DNA of 64,000 nt from Calonectria ilicicola (lineage: Eukaryota > Ascomycota > Sordariomycetes > Hypocreales > Nectriaceae). Position numbers and translations under genes: made by a program. The stretch covers positions 124,001-188,000 of the forward strand of contig CP085826.1 in NCBI GenBank assembly GCA_020809705.1, in the 5' to 3' direction. Shown here piece after piece: positions 34,612 through 47,957 of this stretch (its first letter is position 1; each line of letters opens with the position of its first letter). The notes beneath the pieces were generated by a model. It was not told the origin of the DNA and searched no databases. It was given only the letters and a program-made list of their open reading frames with translations.

Positions 34612-37148
34612 CTAAATTATACTTACAGTTTGAAATTGAACTAGTAGCTGATGCACCTGACCCATATCTGAACTGTCCAAATGCGACAAAAGCCTACTTC
34701 CAGAGCTGGCAGTCATTGGAACGCCATCGAACAAGTTAGACTGCAAGGACTCTAATGACTGATTCATGATCATGGCCAATCTCCAGAATTCTAATGCATG
34801 CCTCATAAATCCAATACGTTTCCAATCAAATACTTCGAGCTCGCACGTGTTGTCACCTGGATAACTCTCAGCACGATTGTCCCAAACTCGTATCCAGTTA
34901 AATAAACCTCTTGAGAGGTAAGCTGACATCCCTTTGCACATAGGCCCATTTCTATGATGGAAAATAAGATTGTGAAATGCTTCGAACTCAGTCAGCGATG
35001 CCTTTGATCAACTCTCGAGGGAAGTCTTCGAGATACATTTCGTGATCACATACCATTTGAGAGAGCAAATAAATTGAGTGGGTTTGTATGCTCAAGAGCT
35101 TTCCATTGTTGTGGAGCAGGTTCATCGTTTAATACTATTTGGATGGCTTCAGATAATGAAACTACGTCTCGAGTATATTCGCATTGAGACCAAGACGAAA
35201 CATGAAGCAGCCAGTTGTCGATATCTGTCGCCTGGAAACAGTTTTCGGGACAGGATAGCCCAAATGAAAGTTCGCTGACCACCATCCGCGGAGTTGCGTT
35301 GTTGAACATGACGTAGGCGCAGTCAAGCATAAATACATACATCGCTGTCCGTATGCATTCTTCTCTCAACGAAAATGATTTCCACGTTTTTAACTGACTG
35401 CTTGAGCTGAGATATTGTGAAACTTGGTGTGCTGTAGCAAAAGAGTAAAGGCTGCGGGTTACGACAATGATTTGTGAGAACCGGCCTCTTCGACCTCTGG
35501 TCATTTGGGTATTGGTTCCTTCCCAAGAAAGGAAGAGAACTATCGCATAGGCTGCACGCACTGAATCAAGACGAGCCTCTATTCGCAAATGCTCCAATTC
35601 ATCGTTTGTTTGAGGGATTGGAGTGTCAGAAAATTCGGGGTCTGAGAATACCCACTCTTCTACAGCCTCTATCCAAAACATGGCTTGCTCAATGTCAGCT
35701 TTCGCAGAAGTCAGACTAGCACCGATCAGTGCAAGCGCAGCAACTAGTCTGGCAGACTTGTTAGAAGCGATGAAGCATGGCTTATGGAAAACTGGCCAGT
35801 TGGGATACCACATTAGCCAAAAGGATGTGAGGAACCTGTCGAGATTTTGTGGTGAAAAGAACCGACGGCAAGCAGCTTCAACACTGTTATTCGAGTATGA
35901 TGATAGCGAATTTATCGGTTTATTTCCGCAGATAGTATGCATGAGCATGGATACAATCTCTCTGCTTTTACCCTCAAGAGGGTGTGTCTCATATTTGTTT
36001 TTCTCAGATACCATTTCTGTATTCGGAAGGGTAGGATTCCTTGATATGTCTCGGACTGAGTCAATCTCATGGGAATGATGAACGTGATTCCCTTCCTCGA
36101 GACAGTTTTCGTGACATTCAAACCAAGACACCATATCCTTAGTGGCCGCATAGTCTGTGACGTAACTAAGTGTAGCTGATCGAAGGCTGGACGTAAATAT
36201 TGACGCGTGGATAGCGTCGTTTTGGATGTGTGCGTCCCTGCTATTAAAAGAGTTTGCTATTCCATGAGTTGAAGTAAAAGTGATCAAGAAGTCGAAATTT
36301 AGACGTCCAGAGGGAGTATTGGGGGCTAATGATGGAATGAACGAGGCAAAGTCAGCAATGGTCCACGTAATATCCTGGATTGCCATGGCATGGGCCTGCG
36401 CTTTTGGTGAACCAAGATGTGGAAGATGATTCATTGATGAGCACTCGCTTTTGGCGGAACGGCTATAATTATGGGTATTAAGTGAAGATTCGCTCTCGGT
36501 AATAAAAGCTGAAAAGCCATCAATCGCTTTGAGGGTTGCTTGAGAAGACTGTGCCATTTTTTGTCGTGGAATTTCGACATCTTTGTTTTGATAGGATGGG
36601 TCGGGTCTGGTGAAGTTACACTCTTGACCATTTTCGAAACAGTTTCCGCATGGAACCGATCCGGTGCATTTTTTCTTCATTCGTGCACATCTTACACAAG
36701 CGTTTTGCTTTCTTCCCCTTTTACGGCCAGGAAGGGTCGGAATCGTGATTTTGGAAAGCAAGCGAAGGTCGCAAGTTCGCCAATGTCTCACCAAGGCATC
36801 CCTGCATTTTGTTAGAAGCATTAGGAAGACGGTAGACGTAATTTACCTGCGAACGAAACTTAAAAAGCAAAATTGGCATTCATAAGAACGTATATTTTCA
36901 TCTGTAATGTAAGTATGGCTTAATTAACTGTAGTGGTTTAATTAATCCCCGAAGGAATAGACTTACGAGAAAGCTGATGACGAGTGAGGTGATCTAGAGT
37001 AATCCAAGTCAGTAGGTATGTGTGGCCGCGCCAATATGATGGCTTGGAATCATGAGCTGACGGGGGAAAACAAACTGAGTTACGTACCGAGCTTTCCAAA
37101 CTTGGCTGTGCATTTTTGGCACTGTAGTCGCGGCTCGTCAGAGCCCAT
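34612..37148 (-). CDS. Transcription factor with two C2H2 fingers and a Zn2Cys6 domain
   Basis: Five exons (37148-37088, 36993-36967, 36901-36847, 36801-35054, 34979-34612) sum to 753 codons (752 aa). The first three small exons are easily missed; without them the protein seems to start inside finger 2. N-terminus MGSDEPRL, then finger 1 (CQKC, LDHLTRHQLSH), finger 2 (CQFC, RRDALVRHWRTC, a C2HC variant), then residues about 75-105 with a Zn2Cys6 cluster (CVRCARMKKKC, CGNC, C), and a fungal_trans-type middle homology region ending in FNWIRVWD. Exon 2 is only 27 nt and encodes the finger 1 helix. It is divergent from the VAO gene and flanked by ALDH and alcohol dehydrogenase genes, so it is the likely pathway regulator. 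Its own promoter has the composite element. Confidence 0.9.
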
Positions 37149-37338
37149 GGTGCCGAATAATAGGCAGGGTAAAGACAAGACTGAGCTGGGGGGCAGATTC
37201 AGAGGAGAGCGGGATTGGAATCGCACGATATCTGAGCGGGGCATGCAAGATCAGAAACAGGCGTAGGATTAAAACCTGATGTGAGAAGACATTTGCGGTA
37301 AAACCTGGCGCCCGGATTGCCGGCTTATGGGGCATTGT

Positions 37339-37357
37339 CGGGAAATTCTCCACCCCC
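37339..37357 (+). promoter_or_regulatory. Composite element CGG-N8-CCACCCCC (regulator promoter)
   Basis: Reads CGGGAAATTCTCCACCCCC, 191 bp upstream of the regulator start; possible autoregulation. Confidence 0.65.
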
Positions 37358-37964
37358 GCACCAGGGTTGTGCGGCAACTCCGCAATATTAGTTGGAGAGG
37401 CCAATCATAGCTCGTTCTGTTCGTGTTGATGGAGAAAATCTATTCTCTGACTGCGTGCATCTCGGTGCTCTGGCGTCACCCGAGTGGCCGTAAGGAAATA
37501 GTCGTGGTTGACGAAACGGCCCATCGGCTGCATGGCGTTGCCAACAAAGCGCTGTATCAGCCCTCGCATCTTTTGGTTCTTTGGTAGAAGAGCTGAGTGG
37601 GCCCTGGGAAGGGGATTCGTGGACGTGAAACAAACGGGAAGATCACCCAGAGTTGTGTGTGTGTTTCTCGACCCGTTGCGTGTCCCTCCTCATCGCCTCC
37701 ACAGTGTTGTGTGATGGTCATCTATGTTGCACAATCACAATCTAGTCTCATCCTTTTTGTGGTCAACTATGCTTCAGTAGCCAAGTCGACGGCCTTGCTC
37801 AAGCGAACAAGGGTCTGGATTATGACAAGTCAATCTGACCCTTGACTTGCTGCAGCTGGTAATCCCTGCATATGGTGATATTGGTGAATGCATGCAGACT
37901 CGCGTCTACCGAGTTCTATAACAAACAGTGATCGGCAGTCTCACATTTTCCTGTGGCGGCTATG

Positions 37965-37983
37965 CGGAAAAATTCCCACCCCC
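37965..37983 (+). promoter_or_regulatory. Composite element CGG-N8-CCACCCCC (VAO promoter)
   Basis: Reads CGGAAAAATTCCCACCCCC, 176 bp upstream of the VAO start, same orientation as the gene. Closest match is the alcohol dehydrogenase promoter site. Confidence 0.65.
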
Positions 37984-38098
37984 ACTTGCACTCCTGCACA
38001 TGTGCCGCGACTTTGCCCGAGTGGATGCTTTCGCTGGCTCCATATTACCACGCGTCTTGGTCACAGTGTGGTTTAAAATGAGCAATTCCCAGCTGTGA

Positions 38099-40094
<1,996 letters not shown>

Positions 40095-40389
40095 CGAATT
40101 ACTTTACTTCATGCTGTCTTTTTTATTTTCTACACACCTGGCAAACTGATATGATGAGCGCGGATACGCGAACGAAAAAAACAAACGGAGGAAATCTGGT
40201 GTATTTTCCCCCGAAGCCTGTGAATTTAGCATAGTTCTCTTTGAAATCTAACATAATTTTGTCTATTCATCCCACCCCCAAAAGACTTGTCACTATCAAG
40301 ATTCAAATACAATATCACGTGCAGTCTCTGAATCGTATTCCCAGACTTCTGGATAGACGTGAAATTCCACCTCTGACATGCAGCCTGAA

Positions 40390-41346
40390 TCAAATTCCAC
40401 GAATAGCTTTGTATCTGTTTTCCAGAGCTCCTGCACCAATTGCAGTTTGATCTCCGAACATTTCGAAGCCGTGTGGCACTCCTGCATAGAGATGGAACTC
40501 AGTACTGATCTTTGCCTTTGTAAGTCGATGAGCGTAGATCATATCCTCATCTCGAAAAATGTCCAACTCTCCAACGTCGATATAGGCTGGTGGAAGTCCT
40601 TGCATATCTGTAACACGAGCTGGAGCGGCGTACTCTGATACCTCGTCTGTTCCGACCTTATCTCCAAGCACTGCTGTCCAGCCAGTAACATTATCGTTAC
40701 AGGACCAAAGTGCGAACGGCTCCAATTCTTCAAATGGGGTGGCGTTTCGATCGTCTAGCATGGGTGCAAGGAGAATTTGCTTAGCCAATGGTGGATCGAG
40801 TTTTCGGTCTCTTGCCATGATCGCTACAGCAGCTGCGAGTCCACCTCCAGCACTCTCTCCCATTACTGCAATCCTTAATGTGTCAATATTCAATGTTGAA
40901 GCATTCTGATGAAGCCAAATCAATCCAGCGAAGCAATCCTCGGCCAAAGAAGTACCTCGGGATTCAGGTGCTAGTCGATAGTCGACCGAAAAGAAAGGAA
41001 CGTTGGTTTGCGTGACGATTTGTGCTATAAGCTTTTTCTGGTCCTGTACACCACCCATTATCATGCCTCCACCATGAAAATGCAGAACTGCCGACCCAGG
41101 TGTTGTTTTTGGCCCATTCTTCTGAAATTGAAAGACTGAAATGTTGGTCCCTTTGACCGTTATAGAATGTTCGGTAATAGAAACATCTGGGACATCAGGA
41201 ATCTGTTCAAGGATCGATCCAAAAACCCGTGTTGTATTGAGACGCCTTCCATCTACATCATGAACAGGTACTGTTCGGATTGAAGATAGGGCAGGGAGGA
41301 TGGGCTCCAAGTGTGTAAAGAATTCTGGATCATATTTCAGCGACAT
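40390..41346 (-). CDS. Carboxylesterase, HSL family
   Basis: A single exon of 318 aa from MSLKYDPEFF; an in-frame ATG 42 bp upstream (41388) gives a less typical N-terminus. Oxyanion motif HFHGGGMIMGG, nucleophile GESAGGG, then DVGELDIFRDED (acid) and GVPHGFEMFG (base). It is similar to bacterial-type alpha/beta hydrolase 3 enzymes and to fungal esterases. It lies tail to tail with VAO (295 bp apart), and so could supply phenolic alcohols from their esters, but its promoter lacks the cluster element, so membership is unproven. Confidence 0.85.
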   Translation of the reverse strand: MSLKYDPEFFTHLEPILPALSSIRTVPVHDVDGRRLNTTRVFGSILEQIPDVPDVSITEHSITVKGTNISVFQFQKNGPKTTPGSAVLHFHGGGMIMGGVQDQKKLIAQIVTQTNVPFFSVDYRLAPESRGTSLAEDCFAGLIWLHQNASTLNIDTLRIAVMGESAGGGLAAAVAIMARDRKLDPPLAKQILLAPMLDDRNATPFEELEPFALWSCNDNVTGWTAVLGDKVGTDEVSEYAAPARVTDMQGLPPAYIDVGELDIFRDEDMIYAHRLTKAKISTEFHLYAGVPHGFEMFGDQTAIGAGALENRYKAIRGI

Positions 41347-42437
41347 TCTGTCGTTCTTGCAAACCGATTCAAGAGTAATTAGAAACAATGAGGATTAGTG
41401 GAAATAGATTGATAAGTTGTTGCAAAGGGCCCCTTATAACGTTTGTGTTCAGATCCACTGGGATCCGAAAATCACTCTCTTTTCTCTTAGTCAGAGGGTT
41501 AATGTGGCCGGACATTCGGACACTCGCTAATGGTTTAGCGTTGATGGGATGATGCTGTAGATAATGGATAAACTTTAAATCAATGGAGTTCTATTTCATT
41601 GCTTGAAATAAAAATTAATACGTCATATTCATATTGAAGACGTTGGATATGTGTCAAATGGAAAGTGACTTCATGACCAAAAGAAGATGGAGAGCATGCA
41701 TCACAAATTTACAACATGAGACAGTAGCACTGGACTTTCCAAAATAGGAAGACTGAAGACGTGAGATGAGATATGGGCCATGGCTCCATTCGCGAAATAG
41801 GGTACCCAATTTTCGGGATTTTCGGACACCGAGAATATGCCGTGCGCTGAGCTAAAGTGCGAAGTGCGAAGCCGATGCTGGAGTGGCTGTAAGTTTTGAT
41901 TTAAATCGAAGTATTATCCCAAGTTTACTCGCTTGTAGGGCAAAAGGTAAAGTAGAATAGCAAATAAAGACTTGAAACATTGAAATCTAATAATTGGAAA
42001 TTCGGTTGCTTTTTGTACAGCATTTTCTGTATCACGACATTATTTTTAGAATTGTGGCTTTGCAAACCCTTTTGTATCATAAGCACTTCACCAGAAAAGC
42101 TGATTTTCTTTTTCCTTTGACTTCTGAGTAAATGTACTAAAATGATACCGGATGATTGTGCTGATTGATACGAAAATGGGTCCGGGTAGTTTGATTCCAG
42201 ATACGAAGTTCGGCCGGAAATCCGGACCTGCTTGGATCCGAGCAATACACCCCCTTTTATTTAAATCTAGTTGATAAATAAGTGGTCGTAAGTTGATTAT
42301 CTGCTGCTCTACCAGGCTAATCTCTTTCTCAACAAGTCATGTGTTTGTGAAATTCGAAGTAAATAATTTTCTTAGCTTCAATTTTCGGATTTGGGATGAA
42401 CTTGACCTCTGTATCATAATTATTTTGGTTTTCAATA
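41347..42437. other. Intergenic with CCG/CGG elements
   Basis: 1.1 kb between the esterase start and the membrane protein gene. It contains CCGGAAATCCGG at 42214-42225, TCCGAAAATC at 41463 and related CGG-type half-sites near 41815. No gene was seen. Confidence 0.5.
42214..42225. promoter_or_regulatory. CCG-N6-CGG element
   Basis: CCGGAAATCCGG, a nearly palindromic pair of Zn2Cys6-type half-sites, related to the sites at 54753, 60255 and 60299 but with one more spacer base. Confidence 0.35.
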
Positions 42438-43560
42438 TCATTGCTGGTTCCTAGACACCGTCTTTCGACTGCCCTCATGGCTTCTCATTTCATTCCACTT
42501 TTGAGGTTTGACACGTAACAGCGGTCGTAATGCGGGTAGTGAGACAATAATGATTTGAGTTGTGATTTCTGCCCAGGCGAGAATATCTGATATAGATTAG
42601 AAGCGACGACAGATGGCAAAAGGAGTGACTCAATCTGGTACTTACAGGTAGTGAACACAAATATGGATTTTACCGTAAAAGCGAATCGAATAACACTGGC
42701 AATGATTGTCATCGCACCAAGTAGGAACATGATTATTAAACCAGTTTTTTCCTTGCTCGGCAAAGTCTTTAGAGTGGCTAACATGCCAAATGGCAGGACA
42801 AAAACTGTGAAACAAGGGCATGGTTAGACCGAAAATAGAAGAATAAGAAAAATATTACCTAGTATCTCTGAAGCTACGTTCAGGGACCAATTTATGTACC
42901 ATGGGTCCAATGCTATTAAAAAAACACAGTTGGGATATTGCGCCCTTCCTCTCAGCCTTTTATTAACAAGCAGAAAGCATGAGAGAAGATCAATTACTAA
43001 CCAGTTTTGTGACACATTGATACCACACCAAAATAGATCCACAAACCCAGTTGTTAAAAATGCGCAGATGATATATATGGATGTAATGTATAAATAAAGT
43101 CGCAGCTTTTCTTCGGATATAGGGAAAAGCTTGTGGTAGAAAAGTAATAGACTAAACCTAGGAAAATAAAATCCCAAATCAAAAATGAGTGCTGAAGCAT
43201 AGAACCACTAGTGATTCTCATCTGTTAGCATGAGCAGAAAGGGCTGGATGAATGGTCTGCCTCACCTTTGCATAGCCCGGTCCATAGTAGGTAAGATAAG
43301 ACCTTTCACCCGTGGTACAGATCACGTATGTATCGCCGATGACAAGGCTGAGAAATAGTAAGAAAGCTACTAAAAGAAATATTTCAGACATCCAAAAACA
43401 AGATCGCCGCCATACGCCGACTGCGACGCGGGCAGTAATTGTAAGGAGGCATATTGCTAATAAGGCCCACTCCACCCCCTGAAAGTGAAGTCAGCATCAA
43501 ATTCAGCGAAGAGTAGATATTTAGGAGGCGATCTACAATATATACTGCTAGAGTAACCAT
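42438..43560 (-). CDS. Integral membrane protein, SAT4/PTH11-like rhodopsin domain
   Basis: Six or more exons, starting with a 15-nt first coding exon (MVTLA, 43560-43546) spliced to GVEWALLAICLLTITARV. Splicing gives seven hydrophobic segments, with GYAKWFYASALIFDLGFYFPR, then FWCGINVSQNW joined to AQYPNCVF and INWSLNVASEIL, then FVLPFGMLATLK and a last helix (LAWAEITTQIIIVSLPALRPL). This is the pattern of the fungal rhodopsin-like (SAT4) family. Members include the PTH11-class receptors, though there is no CFEM domain here. The ligand is unknown. Intron borders were chosen for phase and family pattern; the short first exon is the least certain. Confidence 0.75.
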
Positions 43561-45012
43561 GCTCCTCGGTTGTTGGCAAGTTAGTAATGAACAAGCAATA
43601 GAGACTGCCAGTTAAACGAGAAACAGATACAAAGTCTAATCAAAATTAATATGATGAGAATATTCAAAATTGCTTGAGTAGATAAGCACAATGCACACAA
43701 TGTGGGAGGCGTGGCAAAATATGATTAGGGGCATTTGATCTGACCACCACTAGACTGCGGGAAGCAGCTGAGCCGATAAAAATACCCAAAGAAAGAAGTG
43801 CATTTCTCGCCTTCTCCGGAAAAATCCAAGTTTGAACGACGATAAAGTTTTTGAGAAAGTATATTTACTACGAAGTGGCGAGGCGAGTGCCTAGTTTGAA
43901 TTTTAATCTCCCCGTCCGCCTTATGGATATGAAGCACCTTGTACTATTGTGCAATTAGTCCGAAGTCTTTTGCCACGTTGTTGAAGCAGAAACACAGCCT
44001 ACAGGCTATGCATGACGGAATTCTGCGTCAAATTATTTGGAAATCTAGGCACGGGACTTTGCGTGGCCCACTTCCCCCAACGAGGCTAAAGTTTCCTTTT
44101 CACTAAAAATCGTACACTTGAACTAGATGGGTCTAGACTTGTCATAAATATTTAAATTTCAGTAACACCTGTTGAGCTAGCATTTATCTTGTGCAAACGT
44201 AGTGGTCATTGTGGTAGGTCTATCACTAAATTATCACTGTATGAGTATACCCATGATGTTCTGAATATCTGTCTTTTGTCCAAGACAATAAACATTATAT
44301 AATTACAATGTTGAATCCAGCTGATGGGAAAATTTACCTTTATCTATTCATCATTCCTAAGTCATTGGACAAACACATTGTCTGTATTCTGCTCAATAAA
44401 ATAGGATGTGCTAATGCCCTACACATATTGAAGACTTGATATCGTGAAACATTCATTTTCGAAGCTTCAATCCAGCAAAAACAAGTAGCATCGGGAGATA
44501 ATGTCTAATAAATTCTGCACATTCATCTCAGCTACGGAGACCCCTGGGAAAGTTGAAAATTCATATCAAAGTTAGATGCATTGCAACGGCGGAGATAGCG
44601 CGGCCAAATCAATCGACTTGATGTTGCAAATTCAAATTCAATAGAATATTTCATGTTCTGAAAAATTCATAAAAGGGTAGGCAGATTTTTAAATGATGCA
44701 TATATCGCACTCAAATCAAGGACATCCGTTATTTGCAATTATACGAAGTTTGATATATTCTTCTATTATCAAATAGGAATGGAATCGTATAATGGGATGC
44801 TACTATTTAGAGGCAAGGGAAACCCGAATGCGCAATCTACTATAATTCTGGTGTCATTTCATTCGCCATATGTTTTGAGAATGCCCACAGGATAATCATT
44901 ATCAGATTTGTCATTATTTATCATATACGGCATTATGCGTCCTAGATTCAACTATAGCAACCACGCTAAAGATACAGATGGTGCTTGAGATACAAGCTCG
45001 TCAGAACACATC
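43561..45012. other. Intergenic, A/T-rich
   Basis: 1.45 kb without a supported gene. The frames near 44978-45193 overlap the last exon of the HET gene on the other strand. Confidence 0.55.
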
Positions 45013-46103
45013 CTATCCAGAGGACCTGGTTACTAAGCTCTGCTTGCTTCCAGTATCTGAATACGTTAATTTTGCATCCTCCAACGCTTCTCTCTTGGTG
45101 AACTCCTCCAGCAACAGTTGCGCAGTTTCTAGGGGCACCTCAGGGACTTCAACGCTCAAATGCTGTTTTAATCAAGTCAGTCATGCAGGTTGACATTGAA
45201 TATTGAAATACCTACTGCAGGGAAAAGATTTGAAGGATATGTCTTGAACTCGTCCATGATTCTGTAGAGACAAAGCACAGTTTTCCACGGGATCAAAGCA
45301 TCGCCAATTAGAAATGCTGGAAAGCTTGCTGAAGCCATTTCTTCGATGATCCAGCGCCGCTGAAAATATTGACGGCGTATAAACTCGACGCATCCGACCC
45401 AGTGTGGTAACGTGTATGGATCTTCGCCGTTGGGTCCGAGGGCCCACTGGTGTTCTATTAATCGTGCCCACTGGTGGGTTGGTGAGTAATTCTCGGGATG
45501 TTGTTCTCTATCGCCAGGCCTGCCCCAGCTTGGCGGCATCGCTTCTTGCACCTCAAACATGATCTCTATGGCGGCATCGGTATGCTCACTTTTCATCCCT
45601 AGCCAGCCCACGACAATGTCGGCAAAGTTGTAGATGTATTTGATCTCCACGAGCTGTTTCGACTTTTCCCACTCATCATTTTGGTTGACGCAAAGATAGT
45701 CTAGCCATACCCGTAGAACCCCCGGATGGTCGATTTCGCCATCTCTAAAGTGTAAACTATTTATATCGAAAAGGTTCTTCAACCAGCGGGGAGCGCCGTA
45801 AAGTCGACTGCCCGAAGCGCGACGATATCTCTGGATGATGACTGGGTAAAAGACGTGGCGCACATGCTTCAGGGCCTGCGATAGGTGGGATGTGATGTTG
45901 AGGGAGCTACCGTTGACGTAAATGGTTTCGGTTTCAGATGGATCACCATACAAGGACGAGAGGGCGATGTAATCTAGGTTTTCATCGTGACGAACCGTGA
46001 TAAGTCGGCACTTGATGGGGTCGTTTATGTGGTCGCAGGGTTCGATCTCGAGAAGGCGAATTTCCCTCCTCAAGGGATTAAGGCGCCTGTATGAGATGGT
46101 CAT
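45013..46103 (-). CDS. Short HET-domain protein
   Basis: Two exons (46103-45216 and 45162-45013; intron with a CTGAC branch site) give 345 aa. The HET domain fills most of it: RRLNPLRREIRLLEIEP, a degraded ALSYVWG block that reads ALSSLYGDP, then WLDYLCVNQNDEWEKSKQ, IYNFADIVVGWLG and RRWIIEEMA. HET proteins take part in vegetative incompatibility and cell death signalling. This one lacks the long C-terminal variable region (most are 500-800 aa), so it is a minimal form or a truncated relative. The first HET motif is clearly altered, so activity is uncertain. Confidence 0.8.
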
Positions 46104-47087
46104 CTTGGAGTCGCTAATATGGGGAGTGGTGAGGATGCGAAAAATGATGAGGTTTGGGAAGTTTGATAAGACAGCAATGGGTTGGGGTGCTTGGGTTTAT
46201 ACCAAGAGTGCCTGTCCAGGGATAACCGGTCTTGGTGACTGTGAGTTTGCTGTGGTGTGGGATCTAGAACATGGGGCTCCCGAATTGTTCCCTGATTCGT
46301 TGAAAAGATCGGCAATCATGCTACTAGCTTGCAATATTAGACTCTGGGCGTGAAGCTTGTTTGTGTTGACTGCATTCCAAGACGGTCGGGACCCTAGCCG
46401 TTTGAGTTTCTTAGCGACTTGCATTTTGTCGATGAATGGACTTGGATAAGATTTAGTGGGATATAAAACAGCTGGATTGAGACGTCTTATTTCAGCAGGT
46501 GCCTTATCCTCCCACACAAAATGGTCTCGACCTCAGAAAAAGAAAACGAGCAAGAGTAGAGAGAGAGCAAGTTGAGATTGAACAGTGACCTCGAATCTAA
46601 AATTCTGAGCGTGATATATTAACGGGATTATGATTCGCGGATTGGAACATGTCAAGGCAATTAAACTTGAAGTTTGGTTGTTAGATCAGCAGACATCCTT
46701 GTCTTCGAACATTCCTGAGTATTATCTCGACATTGATAAGCACTCATCACCTTGCAGTGCTATTATTCTGGGCGAGTTGACTAAAGCTTAGATATACTAG
46801 CTTCAAAGAACCGAGCTGATATGGACTTCTATCTCAGCAGAAAAATGATGGTGAGGACGAGGAGTCCAGCTAAGCCTGCATACTCTGACTGAGAACGAAA
46901 TAAAGCCATGGTCCTAGATAAATCTACGCGAAAAAAAGGCCAACAGGTCACCTCCAAAAAAATAAGGAATTACCACAATACATTACTTCGCTAGGTTGAA
47001 CGGAAGCATCTGTGTTGAAGCTAGATAGAAAGCCAAGCACTATTTTTTGTGCCTCTCATTTCGACCCCATGGCTAAACTGGTTCAAA
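46104..47087. other. Intergenic
   Basis: Promoter side of the HET gene and 3' side of the next gene. No gene was recognised. Confidence 0.55.
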
Positions 47088-47957
47088 TCAGTGGGCCATG
47101 TTTCCTCGGTAAAAGTCTTCCCACCAGTATGACTGGTCTCCTTCTAGCCCGCAGCCACCAAAATCATCATAACCAAAAAAGTCGAACTGGCAAGTGATTT
47201 CACCATCATCCCAGCCGTCGTCTTGGCTTGATGAATCATGATTGATAGTTTCAATCGTCCACCCGAAATTCTGCATCTTCTGGCGTACGTTGACATTGAC
47301 TGGCTCCTCATAGAGTTGAACTTTTACTTCTCGCAAAGAAGTTATCATCTTGAGTCTCAAATCCACCAACGATAGCATTTGATGGGCAACGCCAACAGCT
47401 TCACATTTATCCAGACGAACTTCCATATGATGGGAACTTGCAAGCGCCATTTCCACAACGGCCACACCACAGCATTTCTTTTGCAGTAAATCCATCGCCC
47501 GCAGCCCATTGCAACATTCTTGAAGCGTGACATCCGTGAGATTATCATGGTTTTGGAAATCAGGGAAGTCAATCTGCACGTAGCAGAGCAAGCTAGAACT
47601 TCTGAAGCCGATTTTGTCCAAGAAGCGAGCAAAGCTTTCGACCTCTTTGACAATGAAGTGATTTCGGCCATACATGACCGCTGTGGCTTCTCGGTGTATT
47701 TGTTTATTCAGTTGAGCAATCAAAGGGTATAAGTTTAGCGAGGGTCGGCGGCAGCGGCTGAATGTGCACGACGTTGGACAGAGCTGGGATTCACTCAGGC
47801 GTATCGGGCTTGAAGAGATAAGAAGTTCATCATAGATCTCTTGCCTAACTTCGCCCGGCAAATCCATAAAACTGGCGCCAGTCTTCATGCTGCCAATAGA
47901 TAGTGAGATGATAGGAATTAAGAGGGGATCATGTGGCTGAATCGGTGAAATGGACAA
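47088..47957 (-). CDS. F-box-like (LPxEVRxxIY) protein, unknown function
   Basis: A single exon of 289 aa; a more likely start is the ATG at 47888 (MKTGASFMDLPGEV), giving 266 aa. The N-terminal FMDLPGEVRQEIYDELL and later LNKQIHREATAVMYGRNHF form the pattern of a large fungal family of F-box-like or 2EXR proteins: a short helical motif followed by a variable region. The C-terminus is acidic with DDGWDDGEITC. No catalytic motif. It is similar in plan, not in detail, to the protein at 52399-53301. Confidence 0.7.
   Translation of the reverse strand: MSISPIQPHDPLLIPIISLSIGSMKTGASFMDLPGEVRQEIYDELLISSSPIRLSESQLCPTSCTFSRCRRPSLNLYPLIAQLNKQIHREATAVMYGRNHFIVKEVESFARFLDKIGFRSSSLLCYVQIDFPDFQNHDNLTDVTLQECCNGLRAMDLLQKKCCGVAVVEMALASSHHMEVRLDKCEAVGVAHQMLSLVDLRLKMITSLREVKVQLYEEPVNVNVRQKMQNFGWTIETINHDSSSQDDGWDDGEITCQFDFFGYDDFGGCGLEGDQSYWWEDFYRGNMAH

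Noticed and set aside
40263..40290. CCACCCCC near 40270 as a fifth cluster operator
   Set aside because: No CGG at 7-8 bases upstream, and it lies between convergent 3' ends.
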